Of a stretch of DNA of 64,000 nucleotides, positions 41,667-52,353 are shown in pieces (the stretch's first letter is position 1; every line of letters starts with the position of its first letter). Both the position numbers and the translations under genes were made by a program. Origin of the DNA: Mesorhizobium loti (GTDB lineage Bacteria; Pseudomonadota; Alphaproteobacteria; Rhizobiales; Rhizobiaceae); the NCBI GenBank assembly GCA_014189435.1, contig CP050293.1:6081001-6145000 (forward strand), in the 5' to 3' direction. The notes under the pieces were generated by a model. The model was not told the DNA's origin. It did not search any database and saw only the letters and a list, made by a program, of their open reading frames with translations.

Positions 41667-44525
41667 TCAAGTGATGGCACCCTGAATAAGCGCATACTGC
41701 AAGACCAGAGCTTCAGCGAGAGCGCCGGCCGTGTTGTTGCGGATGGTGATGACGGCCTGCCCCGCCGTGCATTGCGCGTTGATCGTATATGCGCCGATCG
41801 TGCCGCCCGACTTGTGGTTGATGATCAGCAGATCGTCGGCAGTGATCACCGCGTTTGTCAACGTGAAGCTGACAGCCGTTGCCGCCGCGAGCGATGTTGC
41901 CTGCATGGTGATTTGGCCGGTCGGCCGTGCAAGGGAAACGCCAGTCGTCTTGTCAGTCGCTTGCGCCACGGTGCTGCCGGAACCCGCGATATAGCCGATC
42001 GCCTTGACTTCTGGCATTACGCCCGAAGCATAGATTGCCGCCCAGTCGACGCCCAACACATGAGCGTTTCCAGTCGTAATGCGCGACCAGCCGATGACAT
42101 TGGTCGCCGCCACAGGAAGACTGTTGCGAACAAAAGCGCCCCGAACATAGAAGCCAGCAGCCGGCATGGCCGCCGCCGCGATCAATTGCGTCGACACGTT
42201 TTGAAGGTAAGTCGCGCTCGTCGGATCAGCGTCGATAATCTCATACAAGAAACGCCCGTCCGCAAACTCCGCGTTGCCAATGCCTTTATTGCTGGTGCTA
42301 AAGCCTGTGCCGACCACAGAGCCGACGATGATGTTTCCATCAATCAGATTTTGCCCCGGCAGATTTGTCCGCACCGCGCCGCACGCATTTTGAAAGCGAT
42401 TGCGCCTGATCTTGAGCCCGACCACGTTCCCGAAATCGACGCCACTCGGCACGCTGTCGGCGAGATAGCTTCCGTTGATATTGCTATTGGCATTCTGCCG
42501 GTAAGTGTCGATGTCGAAATTGTTATCATCAATGGAAATATCGACCGTGAAGGCAGAGCTTCCCATCGAGAAACCGCGATTGATAATGTCGCGCGTGATG
42601 TTGCGAGCGATCACAACGCCCTCATATTGATTATTGTAGGCAGGAGCCGGCAGAAGGATTGCCGTGCCAACGCTTTCAATAATATTCGCCATGATCAACA
42701 GATTGATATAGCTCCCGCCATTGCTCGACATGCCGATACCAGGACGCAAGTCCGCATCGACAATCGCCGGGTCACTTGCCGCACCTTGGCGCAAGACGGT
42801 TCCAAAACCATAGCTTGAGAATGCTCCAATCGCCGGGCGCGTGCGCCTGATCACGTTGCCGGAAATGCGGTAGCCCATGGCAGGAGGAACGACGGCGGCC
42901 GGATCGTCCGTGTCGACCTCATCGTATGTCCATGGATAGACCCAGGCCGCCGCCGTGGCGTCATACCGCCCCGGCCGCGTTGCGTGGGTGGCGGCTTGTC
43001 CGACCGCAATTTGCCCGGTGAAGGCAATAGCAACGGCATTCGAGCTTGGCACGCCCCCTGTGATGTAGACCTGATCGAGAATGAAATTGTTCTCGATAAT
43101 GATATCGCGAACGGGATAGTTGCCCTCTGGCGTCGTCGCAGCGGGCGTAACGACGATGCCGGCGATATTGCACAGCTCTTGCCGATTGCCGCTAATGCGA
43201 GTGACACGAGCGCCAAGAACCTTGATCGGCCCAGCGTTGACAAGATGGTTGTTCGTGACGATGACGCCCTCGCGCGTTCCAGCAACCGAGTTGTCGGCCG
43301 TATGCAGCGCGATAGCGTCGTCACCGTTGCGGCGAATGTAATTCCCCTCAACGAGCATGTTAGGCGTGTCTCGACAACGGATGCCGTCAGCCGCAACGTC
43401 TTGCACCCAGCAATTCAGGCACTCAAACCGGCCGCAATAGTGGATATCCATTGAGGCGTGGGAAGTCAGCTCAATGAACTTGCACGCATAGAAGGCAATC
43501 TCGGTATAGAAATCCAGCCAAACGGCAGTGCCACCCTTGGCCGATCCGGGATCAGTGCCAAACGTCCCCTTGAATTGCAAATGCTCGAACCGCACGGACT
43601 TCTTGACGATGTTGTCCGTATTGCGGAACAAGCACTTGTAATTCGGGTCGCTGGTAATGACGCCTGTGCTTTCCTCGAAATGCAGGATCGAGGCGTCCCA
43701 CCCCTCGCCCCGGAAGATGAGGCCGCCAGCCACAGGATCGAGCGAAGCCGAGGCAGACGCGAACCAATACGTTCCGGCCTTCACATAGATTTCCTTCGAC
43801 AAGGAAGCCGCCGCCAGCGCGATATTAATTGCGCCCTGGAATGCCGCCGTGCAGTCTGTGGCGTCATCGGCGACAGCGCCGAACCACCGCACGTCAAGTC
43901 CGCCGTCAAACACCCGCACCCAGGAGCCGGCCGCGCTGGCGATAGCGCCTGCCTTTAAGAAAACGCCTTCCTGCGAATCGGCCGTGATAAGCGCGGCGAA
44001 GTTTCCTGCACGCCAGAGGAAGACGCCTTCACGTCCCGATTCCGTCAGATAGGCCTCCGTGTCCTTGGTCGTGTCGAGCGCCTTGAGCGCTGCGCGGGTT
44101 GGGACATAAGGCGCAACATCGAGATAATCGCGAACGATCGATTTGCTGACAAAACTGAGCGAAGAGATGGCAAAGGTGATGGAGCTCGTTCCAACTGACA
44201 CCGGATTTAAGGTCGTCAGCTGGTATTCGAAGCCGGCGCTAATCGTGCCATCCGTGACCGCGACGCGCGTTCCCTTGGTCAGGTCGCGGTTGCTGTCCAT
44301 ATCGCGGGCGCGCATCCAAAGGCCCGTCGAAGCGATATAGATCCCGTTCTCCCTAGCGTCGGCCTGGTCCTTCACCAACACGCGGTCATCGGCAGCCGTG
44401 ACGCTTCCGTCGATCGTCTGTAAACCACTCAGGGCGATGTTCGCCGTGGTCGCTAGTCGGCAAGGCGCCTTATATGCTACCGTTTCGCCATAGCCTGTCA
44501 CTTGATCAACCGAAGTGGTCGCCAT
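41667..44525 (-). CDS. Phage tailspike/tail fibre with right-handed beta-helix
   Basis: 952 residues. The N terminus (LATTANIALSGLQTIDGSVT, RVLVKDQADARENGIYIAST) is a phage tail-protein domain seen in adhesion proteins. From about residue 210 (VRWFGAVADDATDCTAAFQG) a pectate-lyase-like parallel beta-helix follows, with repeated NNH, GNxI and SGN turns (MLVEGNYIRRNGDDAIALHT, RISGNVIRRTRP). The C terminus probably trimerises. It is the receptor-binding protein and may depolymerise surface polysaccharide; host specificity is unknown. Confidence 0.87.
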   Translation of the reverse strand: MATTSVDQVTGYGETVAYKAPCRLATTANIALSGLQTIDGSVTAADDRVLVKDQADARENGIYIASTGLWMRARDMDSNRDLTKGTRVAVTDGTISAGFEYQLTTLNPVSVGTSSITFAISSLSFVSKSIVRDYLDVAPYVPTRAALKALDTTKDTEAYLTESGREGVFLWRAGNFAALITADSQEGVFLKAGAIASAAGSWVRVFDGGLDVRWFGAVADDATDCTAAFQGAINIALAAASLSKEIYVKAGTYWFASASASLDPVAGGLIFRGEGWDASILHFEESTGVITSDPNYKCLFRNTDNIVKKSVRFEHLQFKGTFGTDPGSAKGGTAVWLDFYTEIAFYACKFIELTSHASMDIHYCGRFECLNCWVQDVAADGIRCRDTPNMLVEGNYIRRNGDDAIALHTADNSVAGTREGVIVTNNHLVNAGPIKVLGARVTRISGNRQELCNIAGIVVTPAATTPEGNYPVRDIIIENNFILDQVYITGGVPSSNAVAIAFTGQIAVGQAATHATRPGRYDATAAAWVYPWTYDEVDTDDPAAVVPPAMGYRISGNVIRRTRPAIGAFSSYGFGTVLRQGAASDPAIVDADLRPGIGMSSNGGSYINLLIMANIIESVGTAILLPAPAYNNQYEGVVIARNITRDIINRGFSMGSSAFTVDISIDDNNFDIDTYRQNANSNINGSYLADSVPSGVDFGNVVGLKIRRNRFQNACGAVRTNLPGQNLIDGNIIVGSVVGTGFSTSNKGIGNAEFADGRFLYEIIDADPTSATYLQNVSTQLIAAAAMPAAGFYVRGAFVRNSLPVAATNVIGWSRITTGNAHVLGVDWAAIYASGVMPEVKAIGYIAGSGSTVAQATDKTTGVSLARPTGQITMQATSLAAATAVSFTLTNAVITADDLLIINHKSGGTIGAYTINAQCTAGQAVITIRNNTAGALAEALVLQYALIQGAIT

Positions 44526-44529
44526 TTTT

Positions 44530-44730
44530 ATGGACTCCGTTTCTAAAAAGAAGATTGTCCCGGCTCAGCCTGGGTTCTGGCGCGACCCGCGTTTCAGTGG
44601 GTTTGGCGTTCTGGTTGGCATGCTGTTGCTCGCAGCCGTCGCCTTCGCGGTGACGAGCTTCATTGCCGGTGGCAGCAGTTCCGATAAGTGCTGGAATTAC
44701 GGCGGTCGGTCAGACGACACCGATTGCTAG
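44530..44730 (+). CDS. Possible small membrane protein on the opposite strand
   Basis: 66 residues from MDSVSKKKIVPAQPGFWRDP with one strong hydrophobic segment (FGVLVGMLLLAAVAFAVTSF) and a short tail with two Cys. It fills the 201-nt gap between two minus-strand late genes exactly, which argues for a real inserted gene (a moron). No good ribosome-binding site is seen, so confidence is limited. Confidence 0.45.
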   Translation: MDSVSKKKIVPAQPGFWRDPRFSGFGVLVGMLLLAAVAFAVTSFIAGGSSSDKCWNYGGRSDDTDC

Positions 44731-47138
44731 TTTGCGAGCGCTTGCTTCAGTTGCGGCTTTAGCCCGGCATCGCCAAGGCCGAACCCGCCTTCAATGATCC
44801 ACCGCCAGTAGGGCAGCGTTGCGAAAGGCGTCATGCCGATTGCGCGGTTAACGTCCGCGTCCTTGATGTCGATGTCGCCGTGCGTTGCCCGAGCGCCGAT
44901 GCCGAGCAGTTGCGCCGCATCGGTGCCGAGCTGGAATGAAGGCCCGAGGATGGCACCGAACGCGTCACGGTTCGCATAGCGCGAGGCCGGCGCCCGTTGC
45001 GTCTTGTCAGGGAAGGCAGCGGCGCTCAGAGCATAGATGCCCGAGCCGCCCAGCTTTTCCCAGGTGTTGTTCACCTCAAATGCGAGCTGGAAAATGCCGG
45101 ACTTGTCGAGGCCTTCCGCCATCCAGCGGCCAGGGTTGTCATTCAGCGGCCGGTTGGATTCGACTTGCTTCAGATAGAAGGCCAGCATTCCCAGCGTGGA
45201 CATGCCCACCATACCGGTGATGAACGAGCCAGGCCCTTCCTGCAGCCCGCGCATCAGCACCCTTTGATTGGACGCCAGGGCGAAGCTTTTGAATTGCAGA
45301 AGCGCCCGCCCGGTAGGCGTATGGGCGAACAGCGGCACGTCAGCCACCGACTTGGTGACGATGATGCCGTCAACGTCCTTGTTGACCGCAGCGGCGAAGG
45401 CACGGCGCGCGCCCTCATCTGTCCAGCCGGCAATTCCCGGAATGTGGACGTTGCCGTCGACATCGCCAAACTCGGCAAACTGCTTTGAGATCCGTTCGGC
45501 CATGTGAGCATCGATGCCGAGGAAGCCCATATATTTCAGTTCGGCCGGCGCCAGGCTTTCATAATCAACCGCGGCGTTTTTCAGCAGGCGGTTTTGCACC
45601 AGCACCGAGGCGATGGACTTGTGCATATCGTTCCACCAGGGCAGCAGCGTCATCTTGGAAAAGACGTTCGCGGCATTGTCGATGAACCGTTCAAAGGGCG
45701 AGCTACTGGCGTAAGGGTCGGCAAGTTCGGCCATGGTCGCAAGCCGGCCTTGCAGCGACCGTTCCGTCACGGCGCCCAGGAGCTTCGCGTCTTCGACCGC
45801 CAGCTTGACCGCATCCAGATTGGTCAGGAGCGGCGCTATTCCCTCGCTCATGTAGCGGCCCATGCCGTGGACCATCGGCGGCCGGGCAGCGTCAGACAGC
45901 GACGAGACGACAACGCCACCGAGCGAGCGCATGAAGTTGAAGACGCCGGCCATGCGCAGCACCCGAGCGTAATTCGTGTGCTGGGTGTCGACCTTGTATT
46001 GACCGCGCAGCAGATCCCGGACGCCGGCTATATCTTCAACGTCGCTCTTCTCGCTTTTAGCGAGCATCTTCAGCGCCTTTTCGCGCGCCTTCGGTTCAAA
46101 GTCCGGGTTGGAATTGACGGCTTCGCGCAGGGACAGGTATTCGTTTTTCACCCGATCGAGCTGGCTTGCCAGTGTCGGCTTGCCGGCGCCGCCCATGCGC
46201 TTGTCCATATTCGCCAGTTCGACATCGGCCGCCATCACGCGGGCATAACGCCGCCCGATCAGTTCAATGTCGTGTTCGAGGAAGTCTTCAATCAGGTGAT
46301 CGGGAATGTTGAACGTGCGTTCCTTCAGCGGCCCGCGCGAAGACATCGTCATATCGTAGGACGGCATCCCCTGATTTGCGCGGCCGGTGAGCTGCGAAAA
46401 GATATCGTCAACGATGCCGGCGACATAATCGGCACGGTCAGCCGGCGAGACAAATTCGGGAATTTCCTGCTTCACCTTGGGCATCATCGGTTCGAGCTTG
46501 TCAGCCTTCACCTTGAGCCCTTCGATGTTGGCGCGCAGCCGGTCCAGTTCGATCGACTTGGCGGTAAGTTCGGCCAGGATATCATCGTTGGCGCCGCCTT
46601 CCGCATCGAGCCGCTTCAGGGCTTCGACGCGCTTCGAAAGGTTGCGTTCCTTCAGCTTCGACTTGAACAGGTCGCGGCGGGTTGTGCCGTAGTCGACCAC
46701 CAGCGCCACGCGCGGCGACGAGTTGGCGAGATCCTTCACCGCATCAAGTTCGGCTTCCATCTTTTCGAGCGCTTCGCCGACCGTCTTTGCTTCGGCCCCG
46801 GTGATTTTGCTCTCATTGACGATGGCGTCGGTTGTCCGGTCGAAGTCTTCAATCTCCTGCTCAAAGCGAGAGATGCGCGTATCGATGCCGGCCGTGTTCT
46901 TTTCGGCGCCGGTCACGCGGCCGATGAAGTCGCGAACGTCCTTCACCGAGGCGTTAGGAGCCAGCCCTACGCGGTCCAGCCATTCGGCCGCCACTTTGTC
47001 CAGATTGTCCAGCGCCGCCGCTGTAGCCTCTTCCTCTGGCGTGCGCAGGGGATTGCCGCCCAGCTCCGAGCGGATCGATTCCATAACCGCCACCGGGTCG
47101 ACGTAACCGTTGCCGTCTTGCGGAAGGTTCGCAAACAT
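44727..47138 (-). CDS. Internal virion protein, gp16-like, C-terminal part after a frameshift
   Basis: 803 codons continue the preceding frame after a one-base shift at 47185-47188. The actual open frame reaches upstream of the ATG at 47138 (GGIGDVDNFVHAEDE), so this start is not natural. A long coiled-coil region (RFEQEIEDFDRTTDAI, LDRLRANIEGLKVKADKLEP) is followed by hydrophobic segments (MRSLGGVVVSSLSDAA, FITGMVGMSTLGMLAFYL) and ends PYWRWIIEGGFGLGDAG. This matches the T7 gp16 class of ejection proteins that form the channel across the host envelope. Joined with the upstream part it would be about 1402 residues. Confidence 0.75.
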   Translation of the reverse strand: MFANLPQDGNGYVDPVAVMESIRSELGGNPLRTPEEEATAAALDNLDKVAAEWLDRVGLAPNASVKDVRDFIGRVTGAEKNTAGIDTRISRFEQEIEDFDRTTDAIVNESKITGAEAKTVGEALEKMEAELDAVKDLANSSPRVALVVDYGTTRRDLFKSKLKERNLSKRVEALKRLDAEGGANDDILAELTAKSIELDRLRANIEGLKVKADKLEPMMPKVKQEIPEFVSPADRADYVAGIVDDIFSQLTGRANQGMPSYDMTMSSRGPLKERTFNIPDHLIEDFLEHDIELIGRRYARVMAADVELANMDKRMGGAGKPTLASQLDRVKNEYLSLREAVNSNPDFEPKAREKALKMLAKSEKSDVEDIAGVRDLLRGQYKVDTQHTNYARVLRMAGVFNFMRSLGGVVVSSLSDAARPPMVHGMGRYMSEGIAPLLTNLDAVKLAVEDAKLLGAVTERSLQGRLATMAELADPYASSSPFERFIDNAANVFSKMTLLPWWNDMHKSIASVLVQNRLLKNAAVDYESLAPAELKYMGFLGIDAHMAERISKQFAEFGDVDGNVHIPGIAGWTDEGARRAFAAAVNKDVDGIIVTKSVADVPLFAHTPTGRALLQFKSFALASNQRVLMRGLQEGPGSFITGMVGMSTLGMLAFYLKQVESNRPLNDNPGRWMAEGLDKSGIFQLAFEVNNTWEKLGGSGIYALSAAAFPDKTQRAPASRYANRDAFGAILGPSFQLGTDAAQLLGIGARATHGDIDIKDADVNRAIGMTPFATLPYWRWIIEGGFGLGDAGLKPQLKQALAN

Positions 47139-48934
47139 CTCGTCTTCGGCGTGGACGAAATTGTCGACATCGCCGATACCGCCCTTTTGATGAACATGCC
47201 CGGATGCGTCTTAGGCGTGACGCCCATTGCCCGAAGTTCATTGTCGAGTTTCGAGCCGACACGAATGCCGCCCTTTGCCTTGATCAGTGCCAGGATCGGC
47301 GACCGTTCGGCGAAGGTCTGCTTTCGATTGGCCGAGCGTTCAGCCGCCCTCGCCTGTTTCACCGTGTCGACCATGACGGCATTCTCATCGGCGCCGCGCA
47401 GCATCCGCACCACATCGACCGGCGCCCGCTCTTTCAACACGTCTTGCCGCGTCTGTTGCAACTGGCCGAGCGAAGCCACCTTGCGTTCCCGGATGCCTTG
47501 GCGTTCGGTCAGGCGGCTTTCGATATTGTCGAGACGTTCGGAGACTTTGCCGAATTGCTCGCGTTGCTTTTCAGCGTCGACAATCCGGTTGCCTACCCTG
47601 ATTTCGTCGGCCTTGAACTCCAATTGCGCCAACTGGTCATCGATCCAGGGTTTGACGATAGCCTTGAACCGCCCTTCGCCTGCATTGAGCCGGTTCGAAT
47701 TCCACAGGCGGGTCAGGTAGGACGTTGCTGTCTTGACGTTGACATCGGCCGGCAGCAGGCCCGCACCGATGGCTTCATCCTTCAGCGGATCGAACAGGGT
47801 CTTGCGCCAGGATTGCGCCGCCGCCGACACCGCATCGTTTTCGCCGACATCGCCACGGCGCATCGCCTTGCTGACAGCCGTGCGAAACTCTTCCTTTGTC
47901 ATGTCGAAGCCGGGCTCTTTTCGCGCCTTGGCATAGGTGCCGCGCATGTCTTCCAGAGCTTTGGTCAGGGCGCCACGGTCCCAATATTTGACCGCGCTTT
48001 CGACAGCGAGGTTGCCTTCGCCCCGCACGTTCTTTTCGAGGTAGAAGCCGGTTTCGGCCATGTTCGCCATTATCTCGCGAGACGGCGCCGAAGGACTATG
48101 CGCAGCGCGCAGCAGCGGGTTGAACCCGGACTGCAGAGCCCCGACCGACTTGGCGCCCGAGGCGATGCCGTAGTCACCGAGGACGGGTTTGTCGACCGCT
48201 TGCGCGCCCATGCCGACGCCTTCCGCATGAGCCGCCACTTCCTCAGGTGTTGGGACGTGTTCCTGCAGCGCCTTTTCGACCGAGGCGAAGGCCGCTTGCC
48301 TTTCGGCATGGGAGAACAAGGCGCCAGCACCAGCACCCAGCAGGCCGCCGAGGATCGTACCGGCGCCAACAGCCATCGCGCTTTCAGCAATGGGCCGCGT
48401 CTGTTGCGTCGATTGCAGGGCGATTTCAGAGACGCCAGCACCGAGAGCGCCGGCCGCCGCCGTGCGAAGAGCGCCCTTGATCACCGTGGCGCCGACCGAT
48501 GCTTCGCGCACCAGAGCGCCGCCAGGAATGAGCGATGGCAGATCGACCACACCAGCCAGGGCGGACGCACCAGTCCCCCACCAGCCGGCCGCGGCGATCA
48601 TGCGCCGGTCTTCGGTTTCCATGTCGATTTGCGCCTTCATCGCCTCGAAGCCAGGCGCGTTGAAGACGGTGGCGAACCGATCCCAATTCTTTTCGTACGG
48701 CGTCCCCTTGATCTTCTCCCACATGACATCGCCAGTGAAACCGTCTTCGCGCGTGGACAGGTCGACGCCGGCCAGCTTGTTCGAGGCCATCGAGCCAATC
48801 GTGTTGTCCTGCCTGAAAGCTGCCCCGAGCAGCGTTGCCGTGTCGGGCGCGACTTCGGCTTCCTTCGGCTTGTAGTCGACGGCGCCGAACGAGCCGAGCG
48901 CCGGACGGTCTTCGGGATATTGCAGAATCGGCAT
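46967..48934 (-). CDS. Internal virion protein, gp16-like, N-terminal part, frameshifted
   Basis: The coding sequence is convincing for the first 583 codons: [60 protein letters not shown] and DEIRVGNRIVDAEKQREQFG. After FIK at 47186 it enters a nonsense tail (RAVSAMSTISSTPKTRC...) to 46967. Adding one A to the AAAA run would give IKKGGIGDVD and join it to the next frame. It overlaps the stop of the gp15-like gene by one base and belongs to the DNA-ejection apparatus. Confidence 0.75.
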   Translation of the reverse strand: MPILQYPEDRPALGSFGAVDYKPKEAEVAPDTATLLGAAFRQDNTIGSMASNKLAGVDLSTREDGFTGDVMWEKIKGTPYEKNWDRFATVFNAPGFEAMKAQIDMETEDRRMIAAAGWWGTGASALAGVVDLPSLIPGGALVREASVGATVIKGALRTAAAGALGAGVSEIALQSTQQTRPIAESAMAVGAGTILGGLLGAGAGALFSHAERQAAFASVEKALQEHVPTPEEVAAHAEGVGMGAQAVDKPVLGDYGIASGAKSVGALQSGFNPLLRAAHSPSAPSREIMANMAETGFYLEKNVRGEGNLAVESAVKYWDRGALTKALEDMRGTYAKARKEPGFDMTKEEFRTAVSKAMRRGDVGENDAVSAAAQSWRKTLFDPLKDEAIGAGLLPADVNVKTATSYLTRLWNSNRLNAGEGRFKAIVKPWIDDQLAQLEFKADEIRVGNRIVDAEKQREQFGKVSERLDNIESRLTERQGIRERKVASLGQLQQTRQDVLKERAPVDVVRMLRGADENAVMVDTVKQARAAERSANRKQTFAERSPILALIKAKGGIRVGSKLDNELRAMGVTPKTHPGMFIKRAVSAMSTISSTPKTRCLRTFRKTATVTSTRWRLWNRSARSWAAIPCARQRKRLQRRRWTIWTKWRPNGWTA

Positions 48935-51900
48935 TAGAAATTACCCCCCGGTCCGCTACGGAACGCCTTACCGGCATTAGGGTCGCCGCCACCGCGCGGT
49001 TGCTGTGGTCGCTGCTCTTCAGGCGTTGCCGGTGGCGCTTCGGCTTCGGCACCCTTCGCGCGCACCAGATCGGATTGAACACGGCCGGCGCCGATGGTCG
49101 CTTCCGATCCCAGCGCCTTGATGAAGTCTTGCGTGTTCGGGTCTTGGTTGATCGCCTTGGCTTTGGCGACAGCAGCGCGGTCGATATCATTGGCCTGGTT
49201 GTCGACGTTGTGGCGGGTCAGGAACCGCTTCTTTGCGTCTTCCGCGCTCTTCGCTACTCCAACGTTCAAGGTCTTCGGATCGATGCCCCACGGCCCCGCA
49301 AACACCTCATCGAACTTCGTCTGCCCGCCTTCGGTGTACTGGTAGAAAAGCCGGTAGCGCGGCGGACGCTTCATTTCGATATCAGCCCGCGTCGTGGCGT
49401 TCGGGATGATGGCGATGTTGTCGACCTTGCGCCCGTCATGGAGGCCGGCGACGTAGCCTTCAGCCGTCTTCATGGCGTCTTCGCGCAGATAGTCATATTT
49501 GCCATCGATCGGCGGATAACTCAGCTCAGGCGGGAGGCGCATCAGGTTAGGCGCCCCGGATATGGCGCTGACATTCCACCGGGTTTTCAGCTCAGCCAGG
49601 GCTTGCGCCTTTGCCGCGCCTTCGTCACCGCCGGTATCATAAAACTTCTCTTCGGCGATTTCCTTGTATTCGGCCATCAGCGCGCTTGTCTGCACAGGCA
49701 TGATGCCGGCGCCCGGTTCCGCCGAGAGGATGCCGGGGTCGAAGGCGTTGGTGACATCGGCCACGCTCAGGGTCTTTGTGAACTTGTCCAAGCCCGGCTT
49801 CAGAACGTCGCGGTTCACCTTTTGCGCCGGGTCATCCATCGCAAGAATGCGCTGCGATGCCTCATCGCCGGACATGCCCCGATCATTCACGAAATGCCGG
49901 AAGGCCGCGAGCTTGTCGCGAATGTCGGCCGCACCCTCGACAGCACCGAACGACACAGGCGCCACGGTCTGCAGCGCATCGGCTTGCGACATGGCTGCGG
50001 AAAAGACAGCCGGGTCTTTCGACGCGGCGCCCTGCCTCACTTGTGCCTGTAGCGTGTCGGGAATGTAGCCGGTCGCCTTGACGAAGCCTTGCGTGACCAC
50101 CGGCTGTTGCTCTTCTGGCGTCACCTTGATCATGGCGTCATAGGCTTTGTTGCCAAGCGACTTCTGGTCGCCGTCGAAGCTGTTGATCGAGGCCGCCGGG
50201 CTTCCGGCCAGGATAGCCGACACCAGCGCGCCAACGCCACCGTCTTCCTTCTGCTTCGAGCGGAACGCCTTCAACTGCTTCGTGATGTCGCCATCGTCCA
50301 GCACCGCGTCACTAAGGATCTGGTCTTCGCTGACAATCTTGCCGGTTTCGATGTTGAGGCCCATCGCATCATCATAGGCCTTGTATTGCGCCTGTTGCTG
50401 AATGCGGGTCGCGGTCGCTTCGGTCTGAATGTCCTTTTGCGCGCTCTTAGCGATGGTATCGCGCGAAACATAGTCCATATCGGCAAAGCGGGAATCGACC
50501 TTGAAGCCGGCGCCGCCGCGCTGCCCGAGCGGAACGGATTTGCCGGCCATATGCGCATCAATGGCACCACGCGCCCAGGTCGGAACGCTGTCCGAATGGT
50601 GCGAGGCGCCCCAGGCGCGGCGCGAACCGATATCGAGGTGCAGGGAATTGGCGTAGACGCCGATGCCGGTAAAGCCGAGCGATGAAGCGGTCTGGATCAG
50701 CCGGACACGCTCTTCATGCGAAAGCTTGCTGACATCGAGGTCAAGCGCATTGCCGTGCATGTGTTCGGATTTCCGGGCGCCTCCAGCCCTTGCGTTGCGC
50801 TCAGGATCACGGAAGCCCGACACGATAGGCACCGAGGCGCCGAACGCGTTCTGCACTTGCTTGAAGCGCGACATGACAACGCTGTTGACGCCGGCAACGT
50901 CCGGGTTTCCAACGCGCCCCTGCCCCGCAGCATCGCCGATGATGATTGGCTGGTCTTCGCCGCCATACTGTTTCGCCTGCGCGTTGTGGAGGTCTTGAGC
51001 GTAGGCGGTTGCATCTTCGGCATTGTCGAACTTGCCCAGGTGCTTGCCGGTTTGGCGATAGAGTTTGATGGCGTCTTGGTTGTTCAGGATTTTGCCATCG
51101 TCCGAAACGGTCGGGATAAGAACTTCCTTGCCGTCCTCTTCGAATGAGATCGAGCGCACGGTTGAAATCGTGCCGTCAGCATTCTTCACCACCGGCCGCG
51201 CATTCAGATCGATGTTGCCGGGCTCTTTCAGGCCACGAGGCGCCGACTGGACGCCACCATCAGCAGCGCCGCCATGAACGCGAGCCAGAACCTTTTTGTA
51301 ATAGTCGGCCGATTCCTGGGGGATGACGCTGTCGTTGCGACCGCTGGCAATCCACTTGTCGGCCCGATCGGCACCACCATTGTAGGCGATGAGTGCCGCT
51401 TCCGTGTCGCCATCGTAGCGAGCCAGCATCTTGTTGTAATAATAGGTGCCGTACTTCTCGGAAACGGCAGGGTCTTTCAGATATTCAGCCTGCGCAGCCG
51501 GGTCTCTCGGAAAGTTCGGATCTTGCAACTCCCCGGCAATCTCGACTGCCGTGTCCGGCATGACTTGCATCTCGCCGATGGCACCAGCGCCGGAAACCGC
51601 GTTCGGGTCATGGCCGCTTTCCACGCCTTTCATGGCGTTGATGATATCGTCCTGGCCCGGAGCCTCACCGAGAGCCCGCAGCCGATCGGCCGGCTTCATT
51701 CCGTTGAGCGCCGCCATCTGTGCCTTGGCCTTCCAGCCACGGCGCAGCGCATCCTTCTCAATCGGGTTTACGTCTTCGTCGGGAATGGCATCGATGAAGT
51801 TGTTGCCTTCGAAGACAGCATCATCGAACTTCGACGGGTCGCTATAGAGCCGGCTTTCAATCGCCGTCAGGCCCTCATCGACATTGGTTTTGTAATAGGC

Positions 51901-52353
51901 CTTGCGCTGCTTTCGTTCAAAATCGCCCGCGCCGCCTTCGCCGTTGATGAGGCTTTCTTCCGTGCTGAAAAGCTTCGCGTCATACACAGGCTTTAGCTCA
52001 GGCGGCACGGTCGTCATGAATTGCTTGGCGGCTTCTTTGTAAGCGCCCTGATATTGCTCTTTGAAGCCGAACGCGCCCGGTTCCGCCTTGTCGCCGGCAG
52101 CGGTCAGCGCTTGCGCCTGTGCCGACTTGAATTGCTGGTAGCGGCTTTCCGTGTCGAAGAGCTGGGTTTTGTCGACCTTCTCTTTCGTCTGCGTTTCCTT
52201 GACCTTTAGACTGGTCGACATGGACTGCAGGCCGGCGCCGAGTTGCGCCACGCCGCGACCAATGGCCGAAGTGTCATAGCTCGCAATCGGCCGACCAGAA
52301 CGCCCGCTGACAGGGTTGCTCAGGTCTTCAGCGCCAGGCAGTTTCAACGCCAT
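48934..52353 (-). CDS. Internal virion protein with lytic transglycosylase and M15 peptidase domains (gp15-like)
   Basis: 1139 residues. Residues about 235-355 form an SLT domain ([20 protein letters not shown] with catalytic Glu245, [24 protein letters not shown]). Residues 379-465 are a linker domain common in phage ejection proteins ([17 protein letters not shown]). Residues about 490-585 form an M15 D-Ala-D-Ala-type peptidase with [12 protein letters not shown] (His531 and Asp538 zinc ligands) and LHLDIG (His572). The long C terminus is helical. It is probably injected with the DNA and opens peptidoglycan by cutting both glycan and peptide bonds. Confidence 0.87.
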   Translation of the reverse strand: MALKLPGAEDLSNPVSGRSGRPIASYDTSAIGRGVAQLGAGLQSMSTSLKVKETQTKEKVDKTQLFDTESRYQQFKSAQAQALTAAGDKAEPGAFGFKEQYQGAYKEAAKQFMTTVPPELKPVYDAKLFSTEESLINGEGGAGDFERKQRKAYYKTNVDEGLTAIESRLYSDPSKFDDAVFEGNNFIDAIPDEDVNPIEKDALRRGWKAKAQMAALNGMKPADRLRALGEAPGQDDIINAMKGVESGHDPNAVSGAGAIGEMQVMPDTAVEIAGELQDPNFPRDPAAQAEYLKDPAVSEKYGTYYYNKMLARYDGDTEAALIAYNGGADRADKWIASGRNDSVIPQESADYYKKVLARVHGGAADGGVQSAPRGLKEPGNIDLNARPVVKNADGTISTVRSISFEEDGKEVLIPTVSDDGKILNNQDAIKLYRQTGKHLGKFDNAEDATAYAQDLHNAQAKQYGGEDQPIIIGDAAGQGRVGNPDVAGVNSVVMSRFKQVQNAFGASVPIVSGFRDPERNARAGGARKSEHMHGNALDLDVSKLSHEERVRLIQTASSLGFTGIGVYANSLHLDIGSRRAWGASHHSDSVPTWARGAIDAHMAGKSVPLGQRGGAGFKVDSRFADMDYVSRDTIAKSAQKDIQTEATATRIQQQAQYKAYDDAMGLNIETGKIVSEDQILSDAVLDDGDITKQLKAFRSKQKEDGGVGALVSAILAGSPAASINSFDGDQKSLGNKAYDAMIKVTPEEQQPVVTQGFVKATGYIPDTLQAQVRQGAASKDPAVFSAAMSQADALQTVAPVSFGAVEGAADIRDKLAAFRHFVNDRGMSGDEASQRILAMDDPAQKVNRDVLKPGLDKFTKTLSVADVTNAFDPGILSAEPGAGIMPVQTSALMAEYKEIAEEKFYDTGGDEGAAKAQALAELKTRWNVSAISGAPNLMRLPPELSYPPIDGKYDYLREDAMKTAEGYVAGLHDGRKVDNIAIIPNATTRADIEMKRPPRYRLFYQYTEGGQTKFDEVFAGPWGIDPKTLNVGVAKSAEDAKKRFLTRHNVDNQANDIDRAAVAKAKAINQDPNTQDFIKALGSEATIGAGRVQSDLVRAKGAEAEAPPATPEEQRPQQPRGGGDPNAGKAFRSGPGGNF

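Noticed and set aside
47185..47188. Programmed -1 frameshifting as the certain explanation of the gp16-like split
   Set aside because: The heptamer C-AAA-AGG is not a canonical X-XXY-YYZ site and no downstream structure was established, so a simple one-base loss is at least as likely.
45504..48937. Two long plus-strand frames (738 and 577 codons) opposite the gp16-like gene
   Set aside because: They lack recognisable domains and oppose the phage late operon, which is supported by gene order and overlaps.
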